Below are positions 52,732 through 60,570 of a DNA stretch of 64,000 bases, in pieces. Location of the stretch: contig CALNXY010000012.1 in the NCBI GenBank assembly GCA_942490705.1, positions 310,001 to 374,000 on the forward strand, in the 5' to 3' direction. Origin of the DNA: JAGRCP01 sp942490705. Lineage in GTDB: Bacteria; Chloroflexota; Anaerolineae; Caldilineales; Caldilineaceae. Under the pieces are notes generated by a model that was not told where the DNA came from, made no database searches, and saw only the letters and a list, made by a program, of their open reading frames with translations. Positions within the stretch are counted from its first letter, which is position 1. Each line of letters opens with the position of its first letter. The position numbers and the translations under genes are program-made.

Positions 52732-53715
52732 ATGGAGTTTTCCCTAAACATGGGGCCGGCTGCAGGCGCTGCGCAGCAGCCCTATGATGTGATCATTATC
52801 GGCGGCGGACCGGCGGGCGCTTCCGCCGCCATCTACACGGCGCGGGCCGATCTGCGCACGCTCGTCATCGACAAGGGGCTCACCGCGGGCGCCCTGGGCA
52901 TCACGGCCAAGATCAGCAACTATCCCGGCGTGCCGGGACCGGTGAGCGGGGCCGATCTGACCAAGACTATCCGCGAACAGGCCGAGTCGTTTGGGGCAGA
53001 ATTCGTCACGGATAAGGTCGTGGACGCCTATCTTGACGGCGAGATCAAGACCATCGTCGGTGGCACCGGCGCGTACGAGGGCAAGTCCGTTGTCCTCGCT
53101 ACCGGTTCCATGGGGCGCACGCGGGTCGTTCCCGGCGAAGAAGAATATCTTGGGCGGGGCGTGAGCTACTGCGCCACCTGTGACGGCGCGTTTTTCCGCG
53201 ATCAGCCCGTGGCTGTGGTGGGCAACAACGACGAAGCGCTGGAGGAGGCCCTCTTTCTGACAAAGTTCGCCAACCAGGTCAATCTGGTTGTGCCAACGCC
53301 TGACTTCAAAGCCAGCCCGGACCTGGTGGCCGAGATCGAGACCAGTCCAGTAGTGACGCTCTACCCGGGCACGCGACTCAAGGAGGTGGTGGGCAATGGT
53401 GTCGTCGAGGGGGTACGCATTCACCCCCGTGACGGTGAAGAGGCCGTTTTACCGGTCAAGGGCGCGTTTATCTATCTGCAGGGTGCGCAGCCGATTACCG
53501 ACTACCTGGGCAATGCGGTTGAGAAAACGGCTGAAGGCTGTCTGGCCGTGGACAAGGATTTGCAGACCAGTATCCCCGGCGTCTTTGCCGTGGGCGACTT
53601 ACTCTGTACCCACATCAAGCAGGCCGTAATCGCCGCGGCTGATGGCGTCGTCGCCGCGCTAGGTGTGGAAAAGTATGTGAACGGCCGCGAAAAGATCCGC
53701 CAGGATTGGCGTTAG
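52732..53715 (+). CDS. trxB: Thioredoxin reductase (FAD/NADPH, TrxB-like)
   Basis: 327 aa. FAD motif VIIIGGGPAGASAAIYTARA; active-site CATC in GVSYCATCDGAFFRD; NADPH-binding VAVVGNNDEAL, where the usual GGGxSAxE is GNNDEALEE, an atypical second Rossmann motif; C-terminal GVFAVGDLLC. ATG 52732 is chosen because upstream sequence is not part of the domain. The atypical NADPH motif suggests a different electron donor (for example ferredoxin or NADH). It pairs with the upstream tandem thioredoxin. Confidence 0.88.
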   Translation: MEFSLNMGPAAGAAQQPYDVIIIGGGPAGASAAIYTARADLRTLVIDKGLTAGALGITAKISNYPGVPGPVSGADLTKTIREQAESFGAEFVTDKVVDAYLDGEIKTIVGGTGAYEGKSVVLATGSMGRTRVVPGEEEYLGRGVSYCATCDGAFFRDQPVAVVGNNDEALEEALFLTKFANQVNLVVPTPDFKASPDLVAEIETSPVVTLYPGTRLKEVVGNGVVEGVRIHPRDGEEAVLPVKGAFIYLQGAQPITDYLGNAVEKTAEGCLAVDKDLQTSIPGVFAVGDLLCTHIKQAVIAAADGVVAALGVEKYVNGREKIRQDWR

Positions 53716-53823
53716 GCGCTTGCCGATGGCTGGCGTGACGGGCGCTGGCTTACCAGAATCTTGTCGAGCAAATTGACTTGAGCCAGCGTCTGTCTCGCCA
53801 ATCAGTTGAATTGTTACACAAAC

Positions 53824-53863
53824 AGACAACCGCCTGCCGAAATCTCGGCAGGCGGTTGTCTTT
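53824..53863 (+). terminator. Intrinsic terminator of the thioredoxin operon
   Basis: AGACAACCGCCTGCCGA (53824-53840) pairs perfectly with TCGGCAGGCGGTTGTCT (53845-53861), loop AATC, followed by TT. It also faces the 3' end of the minus-strand rhodanese gene. Confidence 0.85.
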
Positions 53864-53908
53864 GGAAAGGAGGAGGCTCTGGTAATTGGCTTTGTCAGTC
53901 GGGTTCGT

Positions 53909-54298
53909 TTACTCGAAGGGCAACCCGGCCCCTGTCCAGTCGCGCATGCCGCCAGCCAGGTTGACGACGTTTTCGTACCCCAAGTTCAGCAATTGTTCGG
54001 CCGCAGTCATGCTGCGGTTGCCCGACCGGCAGATGCAAATGATTGGCATGTCAGTCGGCATCTCTTGCGCGCGCTGCAGCAGCATGGGCAGCGGCAGCAG
54101 GTGGGAACCGGCGATATGACCATCGTAGGCATACTCCTGCGCGGAGCGAACGTCCAACAAAAAGAGCTTCTCGCCTTCATCGAGACGCGCCTGCAATCCG
54201 CGTGGATCAATCTGCTTGATGCCATTTCTGTCAGGAAGGCCCATCTTGGTTCCTATCGATTGATTCACTGCCGATTGCCCAAAAAGCGAACGCAACAT
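53909..54298 (-). CDS. Single-domain rhodanese-like sulfurtransferase
   Basis: 129 aa. The fold core is IDPRGLQARLDEGEKLFLLDVRSAQEYAYDGHIAGS; the active-site loop CICRSGNRS carries the catalytic Cys; NVVNLAGGMRDW is the standard closing motif. ATG 54298 has CAGGAG six bases upstream. A short Cys-rich reading frame overlaps the start in another frame. It moves sulfane sulfur, matching the persulfide dioxygenase elsewhere in the window. Confidence 0.88.
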   Translation of the reverse strand: MLRSLFGQSAVNQSIGTKMGLPDRNGIKQIDPRGLQARLDEGEKLFLLDVRSAQEYAYDGHIAGSHLLPLPMLLQRAQEMPTDMPIICICRSGNRSMTAAEQLLNLGYENVVNLAGGMRDWTGAGLPFE

Positions 54299-54369
54299 GT
54301 TGTGCTCCTGGCCGCCTGCACCTTCACCGGTGCGCATGTCCAATCTTCATATTTGGTGTTTATATCCAT
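54265..54369 (-). CDS. Possible leader peptide overlapping the rhodanese start
   Basis: 34-residue frame starting at ATG 54369 with GAAGGAGAG six bases upstream, the best ribosome site in this gap. It is out of frame with the rhodanese gene and overlaps its first 34 bases. The peptide contains TGC once and a TGT-TGC pair located at the rhodanese start codon. A regulatory leader responding to cysteine charging is conceivable but unproven; it may also be chance. Confidence 0.3.
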   Translation of the reverse strand: MDINTKYEDWTCAPVKVQAARSTTCCVRFLGNRQ

Positions 54370-54517
54370 TACTCTCCTTCTATTGTAAAACCTGACCGTG
54401 AACTGCCTGTAAGCCAAATATATTGGTTTGGTAAGGATTTCCGATTGCCGAATGGCGATTTGAAACTGAGATCGCGCCGCGTCTACCTGCCCAATCTGGA
54501 GAATCAGTGTTCGACAC

Positions 54518-56521
54518 TCAATTATCTGCGCTGAGGCGCCAGTCATGATCAAAGAGCTCGGTCAGGCGTGTATGGATTGGCGTCATGTCAGTCAGCAGCA
54601 CGATTTCTCGATTGAGCTTGTGTGAGGCTTCGCTGCCGTTGAGACTGCCGACCGCGGACCATGTCGCATTGTCCAGCCGCGCAAGCACCATTTTAGCATG
54701 AATGCCGCCGCCTGTCGGATTGCCGAGACGTGCTGCGATATCTATTCCTTCGGCTGTGGCGACAGCAGCAATATAGTCGGCGGTGGCTCGGTTGCTGCGC
54801 AAGGTGGCGCCGTCATCAAAGAAGCTATCGAGCAGAATGCGCACCCGCGCGCCCCGGCGCGCAGCATCGATCATGGCCTGGAGGCGCGGGTTGGGATCGG
54901 CGATTGGATTGCTGTCACTGTCGCCCCAGTACTTGTGCTCATAGAGCTGCTGGACCAAGATCTCATCCCCCGCCCCGGCCTGGGCGAGGAGCGCCAGCAG
55001 TCCGGCGTCGGGACGCAAGGCGTTCTCCGGCGCGCTGACGACGATGAAGTGAGCCCCGCCGAAGTAGCTCGTTGCGGTCTGGAAGGCTGCATCTGCTGTC
55101 GGGTAGCTGGGCGCCTCGGGCAGTACGAAATCGGAGGGCGGCCCGCCATAGCGCGCGTGACCGGGCTCAAAAGGGTGAAGATCAGCGAAGAATTGGGGCG
55201 CCCAATCCTCCTCAAAGATGCGCGTCAACTCCGTCACGACCGGCGGGGCATCCGTCATCAGGTAGATGCCGCGTCGGCCGCCGTTTTGGTACTGTACGGG
55301 CATGGAATCGCGATTGAAGTTGTCCGTCCCGATCAGCGCGACGCGTTCGTCAATCAATCCATATTTCGCATGGGCATAGCTGTAGCGGGGACGGAGGCCA
55401 GTCGGCGTATCCGCCTGCGGCGCGAGATAGCGCACATCCGCACCTGCAGCAGCGAGGCGGGCCACACACCACTTCTGCAGATCGGAGATGCCGCCGGGCG
55501 GGCTGCCTTCCAGCAGCAGCCGCAGCGCCACGCCCCGTTCCGCGGCGGCAACGAGCACGTCGGTCAGCTCCGGATGCTCGAGCGTGTAAATGCTTAGATC
55601 GATGCGTTCTTGGGCGTCATTCAGCGCACCGGCAAGTGTCGTGTACAGTCCCTCCGGCCCGATGGCGACCGTCACCGCCGCGTGGGCATGACCTGTTGCC
55701 GGCAAGGCGCCATCTGTAGCGGACCAGCCGCGCCAGCCGGGATAGCGCACGCGGCGCCCCCACTCCATATCGGCCAGGTCGCTCTGCCAGTCAGCGCTCT
55801 CGTCGCTGTCCAGCGGTTGGAGGGTGTCTGGATGCTGCTTGCGGGTGAGGACCTGCCCAACCTTGGAGATCACGCCCCGTTCATAGGGCTGGACCGGCGG
55901 CCCGTGCCAGTCATCAAAGGTCTCGCCCTCTTCGCCATAGAGCAAGAGATCGGCCCGTTTCCCGTCGGCGTCAAGGAGTTGAATCGTGCCGCCCCGGTTG
56001 TTGAATTGAAGCTGACCGTCCAGACGTAGCGGCCGTTCTGTTGGTTGCGACCCTGGATCGTGCCAGACGCAAGGTGGAGAATGGCCGAAGGTCATGCGGA
56101 AGGCGTCAGCTTCGGCCGTGCACCAGATGCGCTCACCGCCGGCCAGGCTAAGCGTCGCCGTCATGGGAAAGGTGGCGCGCCGGCTGCCGGCGACAAGCGT
56201 CCAGCCGGCCAGCGGCTGGGGCTGATAGCCGACGTTCCAGAGCAGGATCGCTTCGTCCGGCTCGTAACTCACGCTGCTGTCGATGTGCGCGGCGGCGATG
56301 ACGATTTTGGCCGGCGGCGGCCCGGCAACGAAGGGCAAGTGGAGCGTTGTCGTGACAGGTTGGGATGGCTCGTCGATGGCAGAGTTGACGGGGGAGTGAT
56401 CAGCGGCGATCGGAAGGGGCGCTGCTGCATGTGCCGGTGCCTTCAGGATGATCAATAGGCAAGCCAGTGCGCAAAGCGCAGCGGTACAGCGGAGGAAAAA
56501 CATCATGCCGGGGGATCGCAT
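54518..56521 (-). CDS. Exported lamin-tail plus phospholipase D-like protein
   Basis: 667 aa. A signal peptide (MRSPGMMFFLRCTAALCALACLLIIL, cleaved near AHA) precedes a lamin-tail domain (about residues 70-195, with DEAILLWNVGYQPQPLAGWTL). Two phospholipase D-type domains follow: the first has YAHAKYGLIDERVALIGTDN, the second GGIHAKMVLARLDNATWSAVGSLN, each giving the H-x-K motif and N-x-x-R or N-x-x-E end. LTD-PLD combinations are typical of secreted nucleases/phosphodiesterases. Gene upstream of the rhodanese on the same strand, but separated by 220 bases. Confidence 0.85.
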   Translation of the reverse strand: MRSPGMMFFLRCTAALCALACLLIILKAPAHAAAPLPIAADHSPVNSAIDEPSQPVTTTLHLPFVAGPPPAKIVIAAAHIDSSVSYEPDEAILLWNVGYQPQPLAGWTLVAGSRRATFPMTATLSLAGGERIWCTAEADAFRMTFGHSPPCVWHDPGSQPTERPLRLDGQLQFNNRGGTIQLLDADGKRADLLLYGEEGETFDDWHGPPVQPYERGVISKVGQVLTRKQHPDTLQPLDSDESADWQSDLADMEWGRRVRYPGWRGWSATDGALPATGHAHAAVTVAIGPEGLYTTLAGALNDAQERIDLSIYTLEHPELTDVLVAAAERGVALRLLLEGSPPGGISDLQKWCVARLAAAGADVRYLAPQADTPTGLRPRYSYAHAKYGLIDERVALIGTDNFNRDSMPVQYQNGGRRGIYLMTDAPPVVTELTRIFEEDWAPQFFADLHPFEPGHARYGGPPSDFVLPEAPSYPTADAAFQTATSYFGGAHFIVVSAPENALRPDAGLLALLAQAGAGDEILVQQLYEHKYWGDSDSNPIADPNPRLQAMIDAARRGARVRILLDSFFDDGATLRSNRATADYIAAVATAEGIDIAARLGNPTGGGIHAKMVLARLDNATWSAVGSLNGSEASHKLNREIVLLTDMTPIHTRLTELFDHDWRLSADN

Positions 56522-56707
56522 GAAAGACTCCTTTTGTTGATAAATGAGACCTGTCGAATACAGGTCAACTTTGTGCTGCGTGGCACGCTTCAGTGCGTCT
56601 AGTATAACGAGTCACTCCTGCCTGCGCAATGCGAACAAACGGCTTGTTCCTGCTTATAAAACAGGCCAACGGAGCTGTGAACCACTATGTTCTGGATAGT
56701 GAGTCGC

Positions 56708-56736
56708 TTGCACCTGCTCTGCGCATTGGGTACAAT
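56708..56736 (+). promoter_or_regulatory. Sigma-70-type promoter
   Basis: TTGCAC (56708-56713), 17-base spacer, TACAAT (56731-56736). The predicted start near 56743 is about 40 bases before the ATG at 56782 and supports that start over an ATG at 56629. Confidence 0.6.
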
Positions 56737-56781
56737 GGCGCCAGCTATTTGGCGCACGATCTGTTTTGGGAGAATGGCGCA

Positions 56782-57633
56782 ATGACCGAGCCTGCAAAGA
56801 AGGACCGCTCGTTTGTGGGGCGGGTGACCAGTATCGCGCTTGGGACTGCATCATTGGCGGTGGATGCTGTAGACAAGACCGTCGATACGGCGGTGGACGT
56901 CACCAAAGGGGCAGTACACGTGGCTGACGTGGTCACGGCGCCCATTCGCGCGCCCTTGGATGCCATCGGCGTGACCAATCTCGTCACCGCGCCAATTGAC
57001 TTCGTCACGGATCAGGTGGCAGAGACGGCCGATAGCTTGGCTGACAAGGGACAGGAGGCCATGGTCAGCACCATGGGCTTCGTTGCGGCACCGGTTGCCG
57101 CTGTCGTCGACTCTGTCTTGCTCTACCTGTCCAACAATCCGCAAGCCGATGCGTTGGTGATGGACCAAATCAACAAAGCGCTGCCGTCGCTGGCCACCAA
57201 CCCAAGCGTGCAGGCGCTGGTCCGCTCTCAAGTCGAGCAGGTCATGCCCTATTTGATGGAGAATGCCGCGGTACAGGAATTAATTCGCGCGCAGGCTCAC
57301 GCCTATCTTGGCTATCTAGAGGAACATCCGGAAGAGGTCGAGGAACTGGTACGTCTGGTTGGCGACAATTACATTGACTACCTCAACCAGTATCCCGCCG
57401 CGGTTCAATCGCTGATTCAGGGCCAAAGTATTGGCTTGGCTGCCGAGATGCGCGATGAAGTGCGTGAGCGTACCGTCACCGGCGATTCAGTGGTCGACAT
57501 GGTCGTGCGCCATCTGCTCCGCTTAACGCCCGCCGATGAGCTTCCATCCCCGTCCGAGCCGGTGAAGCGCCGGGCTGAATATGGCCGTCTCCCTGAGGAT
57601 TACATTAGGAAATACCCGAATGACCAGGATTAA
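56782..57633 (+). CDS. Hypothetical protein with a membrane-associated helical region
   Basis: 283 aa. The N-terminal third is a low-complexity, hydrophobic/valine-rich stretch (residues about 10-115: VTSIALGTASLAVDAVDKTVDTAVDVTKGAV, then VAAPVAAVVDSVLLYL), possibly an amphipathic or membrane-binding helix array. The rest is helical with repeats of L-x-x-NP-x-V-Q-A-L type (ALPSLATNPSVQALVRSQVEQVMPYLMENAAVQELIR). No known family. GGGAG precedes the ATG. It overlaps the RDD gene by 14 bases, so the two proteins likely work together at the membrane. Confidence 0.7.
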   Translation: MTEPAKKDRSFVGRVTSIALGTASLAVDAVDKTVDTAVDVTKGAVHVADVVTAPIRAPLDAIGVTNLVTAPIDFVTDQVAETADSLADKGQEAMVSTMGFVAAPVAAVVDSVLLYLSNNPQADALVMDQINKALPSLATNPSVQALVRSQVEQVMPYLMENAAVQELIRAQAHAYLGYLEEHPEEVEELVRLVGDNYIDYLNQYPAAVQSLIQGQSIGLAAEMRDEVRERTVTGDSVVDMVVRHLLRLTPADELPSPSEPVKRRAEYGRLPEDYIRKYPNDQD

Positions 57634-58696
57634 TCGTACCCTCTTGGGGCAGTACGCCGGTTTTATCACGCGTGGCGCAGCGCTGATCATTGATATTGTC
57701 ATCGTCAGTGTCTCAGTGATTGTGATCAATTGGATGATCTCATTACCTGTCACTTACTTTCTTAATATCGACATTCAACAGTGTGTGCAAACGCCTGAGG
57801 CGTACGGTTTTATTGGCGCATTGACCTGCCGCTTCATCAGCTTCTCTTGGCTTCTTGTCACCTTGTTGACGGCTCCGCTTTACTTCTCCATACTCATGTC
57901 CCTAAATGGTCAGACCCTCGGCAAGTATATTATGGGGGTGCGCGTCGTCCGGTTGGACGGCCGTCGCTTGTCGTTCTTTCAGAGCTTTCTGCGCTGGATC
58001 GGTTATTTTCTTTCGGCCATTCCACTTGGCCTTGGCTTTTTCATGTCCCTGGTCGATGATCGTCGCCGCACGTTGCATGATCGCATGGTCGGTACCTGCG
58101 TCGTCTACTCTTGGAAGGCGCGGCGGAATGAATTTACGGTCGATCGTGTTGATAAGTGGCTTGATGGCGATGCCCACGATGCCAAGACTTTGCCCGGTCC
58201 CTCAACTTCGGTCACGTTGAGCCCCATCTACGACCTGATCGCAATCGACGTTCGCTCCTTCGGTGAGGTTCGTACAACAATGAACATCCTGACCGAGGGG
58301 GTGGCCAAGGGCGAATATGCCGTTGTTCACTCGACCGTATTGGCCAAGGACATCGCGGGCGAAATCGGTATTGTTGGCGCCAGCGATTTGGTCGCAGGGA
58401 GTGGAGACATCGGGCTGGTGGAACTGAACGTTCGCATTCCTGCTCCCTATTTAGAGCGGCTGAAGCAAGATATGCCCTCCGATTCATTCATTATTCTGGT
58501 CCTGCTTCTCGATCAGCACGTCGATGCTATCATCAAAGCGGTGTCGCGACGCGTGGCGGCCGTCATTCGTCTCTATGACGTTGGCGAGACGCCTAATGCA
58601 TTGACTGCCAAAGATGGACTTGCACCAGCACCGGTCAAGATGGGCACGGCTGACCTCACTTCGGCGACCGTGGTGCAAACGGATTCAGATGCGTAA
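57620..58696 (+). CDS. RDD family membrane protein with C-terminal DUF1269-like domain
   Basis: 358 aa. RDD domain (residues 5-165): GFITRGAALIIDIVIVS gives the R-x-x-A-x-x-x-D motif, and RRRTLHDRMVGTCVVY the terminal motif; three transmembrane helices are visible. The C-terminal 170 residues (DLIAIDVRSFGEVRTTMNILTEGV, MPSDSFIILVLLLDQHVDAII) look like a DUF1269-type domain. Start ATG 57620 has AGGA upstream and lies within the end of the previous gene. RDD proteins are implicated in compatible-solute or ion transport; function here unknown. Confidence 0.75.
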   Translation: MTRINRTLLGQYAGFITRGAALIIDIVIVSVSVIVINWMISLPVTYFLNIDIQQCVQTPEAYGFIGALTCRFISFSWLLVTLLTAPLYFSILMSLNGQTLGKYIMGVRVVRLDGRRLSFFQSFLRWIGYFLSAIPLGLGFFMSLVDDRRRTLHDRMVGTCVVYSWKARRNEFTVDRVDKWLDGDAHDAKTLPGPSTSVTLSPIYDLIAIDVRSFGEVRTTMNILTEGVAKGEYAVVHSTVLAKDIAGEIGIVGASDLVAGSGDIGLVELNVRIPAPYLERLKQDMPSDSFIILVLLLDQHVDAIIKAVSRRVAAVIRLYDVGETPNALTAKDGLAPAPVKMGTADLTSATVVQTDSDA

Positions 58697-58841
58697 CGGG
58701 CGTTTGCAGCAGCCTCTTTCTACAGCCCTGGTCTGGATCCACTGCCGGGGTTGATTGTCATGAGCGTCCTCCCCTTTGGCTGCCGGAGCTCAAACATTTG
58801 CCCCTTGATCACCTGTCTCCTCCCCGCGCCTGACTCGCTTA

Positions 58842-59096
58842 TCAGCCCATGATATAGAGTAGCCCAAGATCATCGCTTACCGACTTGCTTGACGTGCGCT
58901 CGCCCATAACATCCGGCGGCATCTTTTGAACGGAGAGAATGGCGGCGATACCATGAAGGAGGGACCTGGTCATGGTGGCCAGTTGCTTGCTGTCGCCGTT
59001 GATCACGACCTGCGGCCGTTGTCCTGCCTCAGCCAGCGCACGTAGCGTCTCCAGCGCACCGCTCAAAGCAGCAGCGAGTCCTGGATAACTCTCCAC
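58842..59096 (-). CDS. Doubtful small hypothetical protein
   Basis: 84 aa from a GTG start, ending MPPDVMGERTSSKSVSDDLGLLYIMG. There is no known domain, no clear ribosome site, and its 5' part overlaps the decayed metallo-beta-lactamase frame on the other strand. It may be a fragment of a lost gene. The gap 58697-58841 has nothing recognisable. Confidence 0.25.
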   Translation of the reverse strand: MESYPGLAAALSGALETLRALAEAGQRPQVVINGDSKQLATMTRSLLHGIAAILSVQKMPPDVMGERTSSKSVSDDLGLLYIMG

Positions 59097-59711
59097 ATCG
59101 GCCTAGTCAACGCCCATTTAATTGACCTGCCGGATCAGCTGATCCTCATCGATACCGGCTCATCTGGCGACGAGGGCAAAGTTGCCGCTGCCTTGGTCGA
59201 GCTTGGGCGCAGCCCGGCCCATCTCATCCACATCATCGTGACCCATTGCCACCCCGACCACGCCGGCGGACTGGCGATGCTGCAGGCGCAGTCCAAAGCC
59301 GTTACCCTCATGCATCCGCTCGACGCCGCCATGGCGCGGGCCGGCAAAGCTGTGCGCACGCTAACGCCTGCACCCGGTCTCCTGACCAAAGCCCTTTTCC
59401 GCTTTTTTATTGCGTCGTCGCCCGGTGCGATCTCACCCGCGCGCGTCGATCAGACAGTCGAAGATGGCGAATGGCTCCCGTTGGCCGGCGGGTTACAAGT
59501 AATCCATAGGCCGGGACACAGCGCGGGGCAGATTGCCCTGCTGTGGGCGGAACGGGGCGTGCTCTTCGCCGCCGACAGCGTCGCCAATATTCCACGCCTC
59601 GGCTATAGCATTGCGTATGAGGATTATGCAATCGGAAAGCAAAGCGCAGCCAAGCTAGGCATTTGCGACTTCGACATCGCCTGCTTTGGCCACGGGACGT
59701 GCGCTCCATGA
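59046..59711 (+). pseudogene. Decayed metallo-beta-lactamase-fold hydrolase gene
   Basis: A frame of 221 codons after a stop at 59043-59045 encodes an MBL fold: NAHLIDLPDQLILIDTG, then the metal motif VTHCHPDHAGG, HRPGHSAGQI, ADSVAN and FGHG. In frame there is no ATG, GTG or TTG before residue IDTG; the first is TTG 59193, which would remove the first strands of the fold. The C terminus stops right after FGHGTCAP, shorter than usual. So the gene seems truncated at both ends, perhaps by a deletion. It could start from a rare codon. Confidence 0.6.
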
Positions 59712-59774
59712 GGCTGGAAACGGAAAGCGTGATCAATTGGTCCTAGATTCATGCCCACAACTTCCAGGAACTGT

Positions 59775-60494
59775 CTACCACGTCATCGCGTCCTGTGTCA
59801 GGTGGGGCGTCTGATTGGTGAAATGGATCGTGCGCCGACCGTCGTCGAGGAAATTGACGCGCGTGTACGCAGTATTGTAGTGATAGAAATAAAAATTGTT
59901 GTTGCCCGGCGTGTCGATCAGTGCCTTCAACAGACGGTCGATGAAGGTGCCATGGGAGACCATGGCGACTGTGTCGCCGTCGGCCGCTTCAGCCCAGCCC
60001 GTGATCCGCTCGGCAACGCTACAGGCGCGCACGTCGCATTCCTTCATTGTTTCCCAACCACCCCGATACCAGCCCGTTTCCGTGATTTCGTCGGCTAGTT
60101 CATAACCGGGGAATCCCGCCGCCATCTCGGCGCACGTCATGCCCGGCGCAGGCGAGAGGTCGTCGCCATGCGGTTGTCCCGTGAAGACGCCGCCGTGTTC
60201 GAAAATATCTGCTTGTACAATGGCTGGGATGCCCAATGCCTTTGCGAGCGGTTGGGCAGTGAGCAGGGCACGCCACATGGGGCTCACATAGAGGCGCTGG
60301 ATGCTGTGCTCGGGCAGACCGCCGTTGGCCACATGATCGGCCATGAGCTGCGCTTGCTGGTACCCGATCTCGGTCAGGTCCGGGTCGGCTGACCGCTGGG
60401 CTATATAGTCTTCGTAGTTCAGTCTCTGAGCGGCCAGGCGGTTGTTGGTGGATTCCCCATGGCGGATTAGATAAAGCTGCATTTTGCTGGGCAT
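59775..60494 (-). CDS. Histidine phosphatase superfamily (phosphoglycerate-mutase-like) protein
   Basis: 239 aa. The phospho-acceptor motif is YLIRHGESTNNR near the N terminus, with R in YVSPMWRALLTAQPLA and the second His in VAMVSHGTFIDRLL. All catalytic residues of the RHG family are present. Substrate unknown. GAAGAGAG precedes the ATG. The 3' end is next to the decayed MBL gene. Confidence 0.9.
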   Translation of the reverse strand: MPSKMQLYLIRHGESTNNRLAAQRLNYEDYIAQRSADPDLTEIGYQQAQLMADHVANGGLPEHSIQRLYVSPMWRALLTAQPLAKALGIPAIVQADIFEHGGVFTGQPHGDDLSPAPGMTCAEMAAGFPGYELADEITETGWYRGGWETMKECDVRACSVAERITGWAEAADGDTVAMVSHGTFIDRLLKALIDTPGNNNFYFYHYNTAYTRVNFLDDGRRTIHFTNQTPHLTQDAMTW

Positions 60495-60570
60495 GATTGC
60501 TCTCTTCTCCCTTGGCTAAATGATCGGTTCAGCGTCATGTTGACCAAGAAAAAACCATACCACAGCTTTG

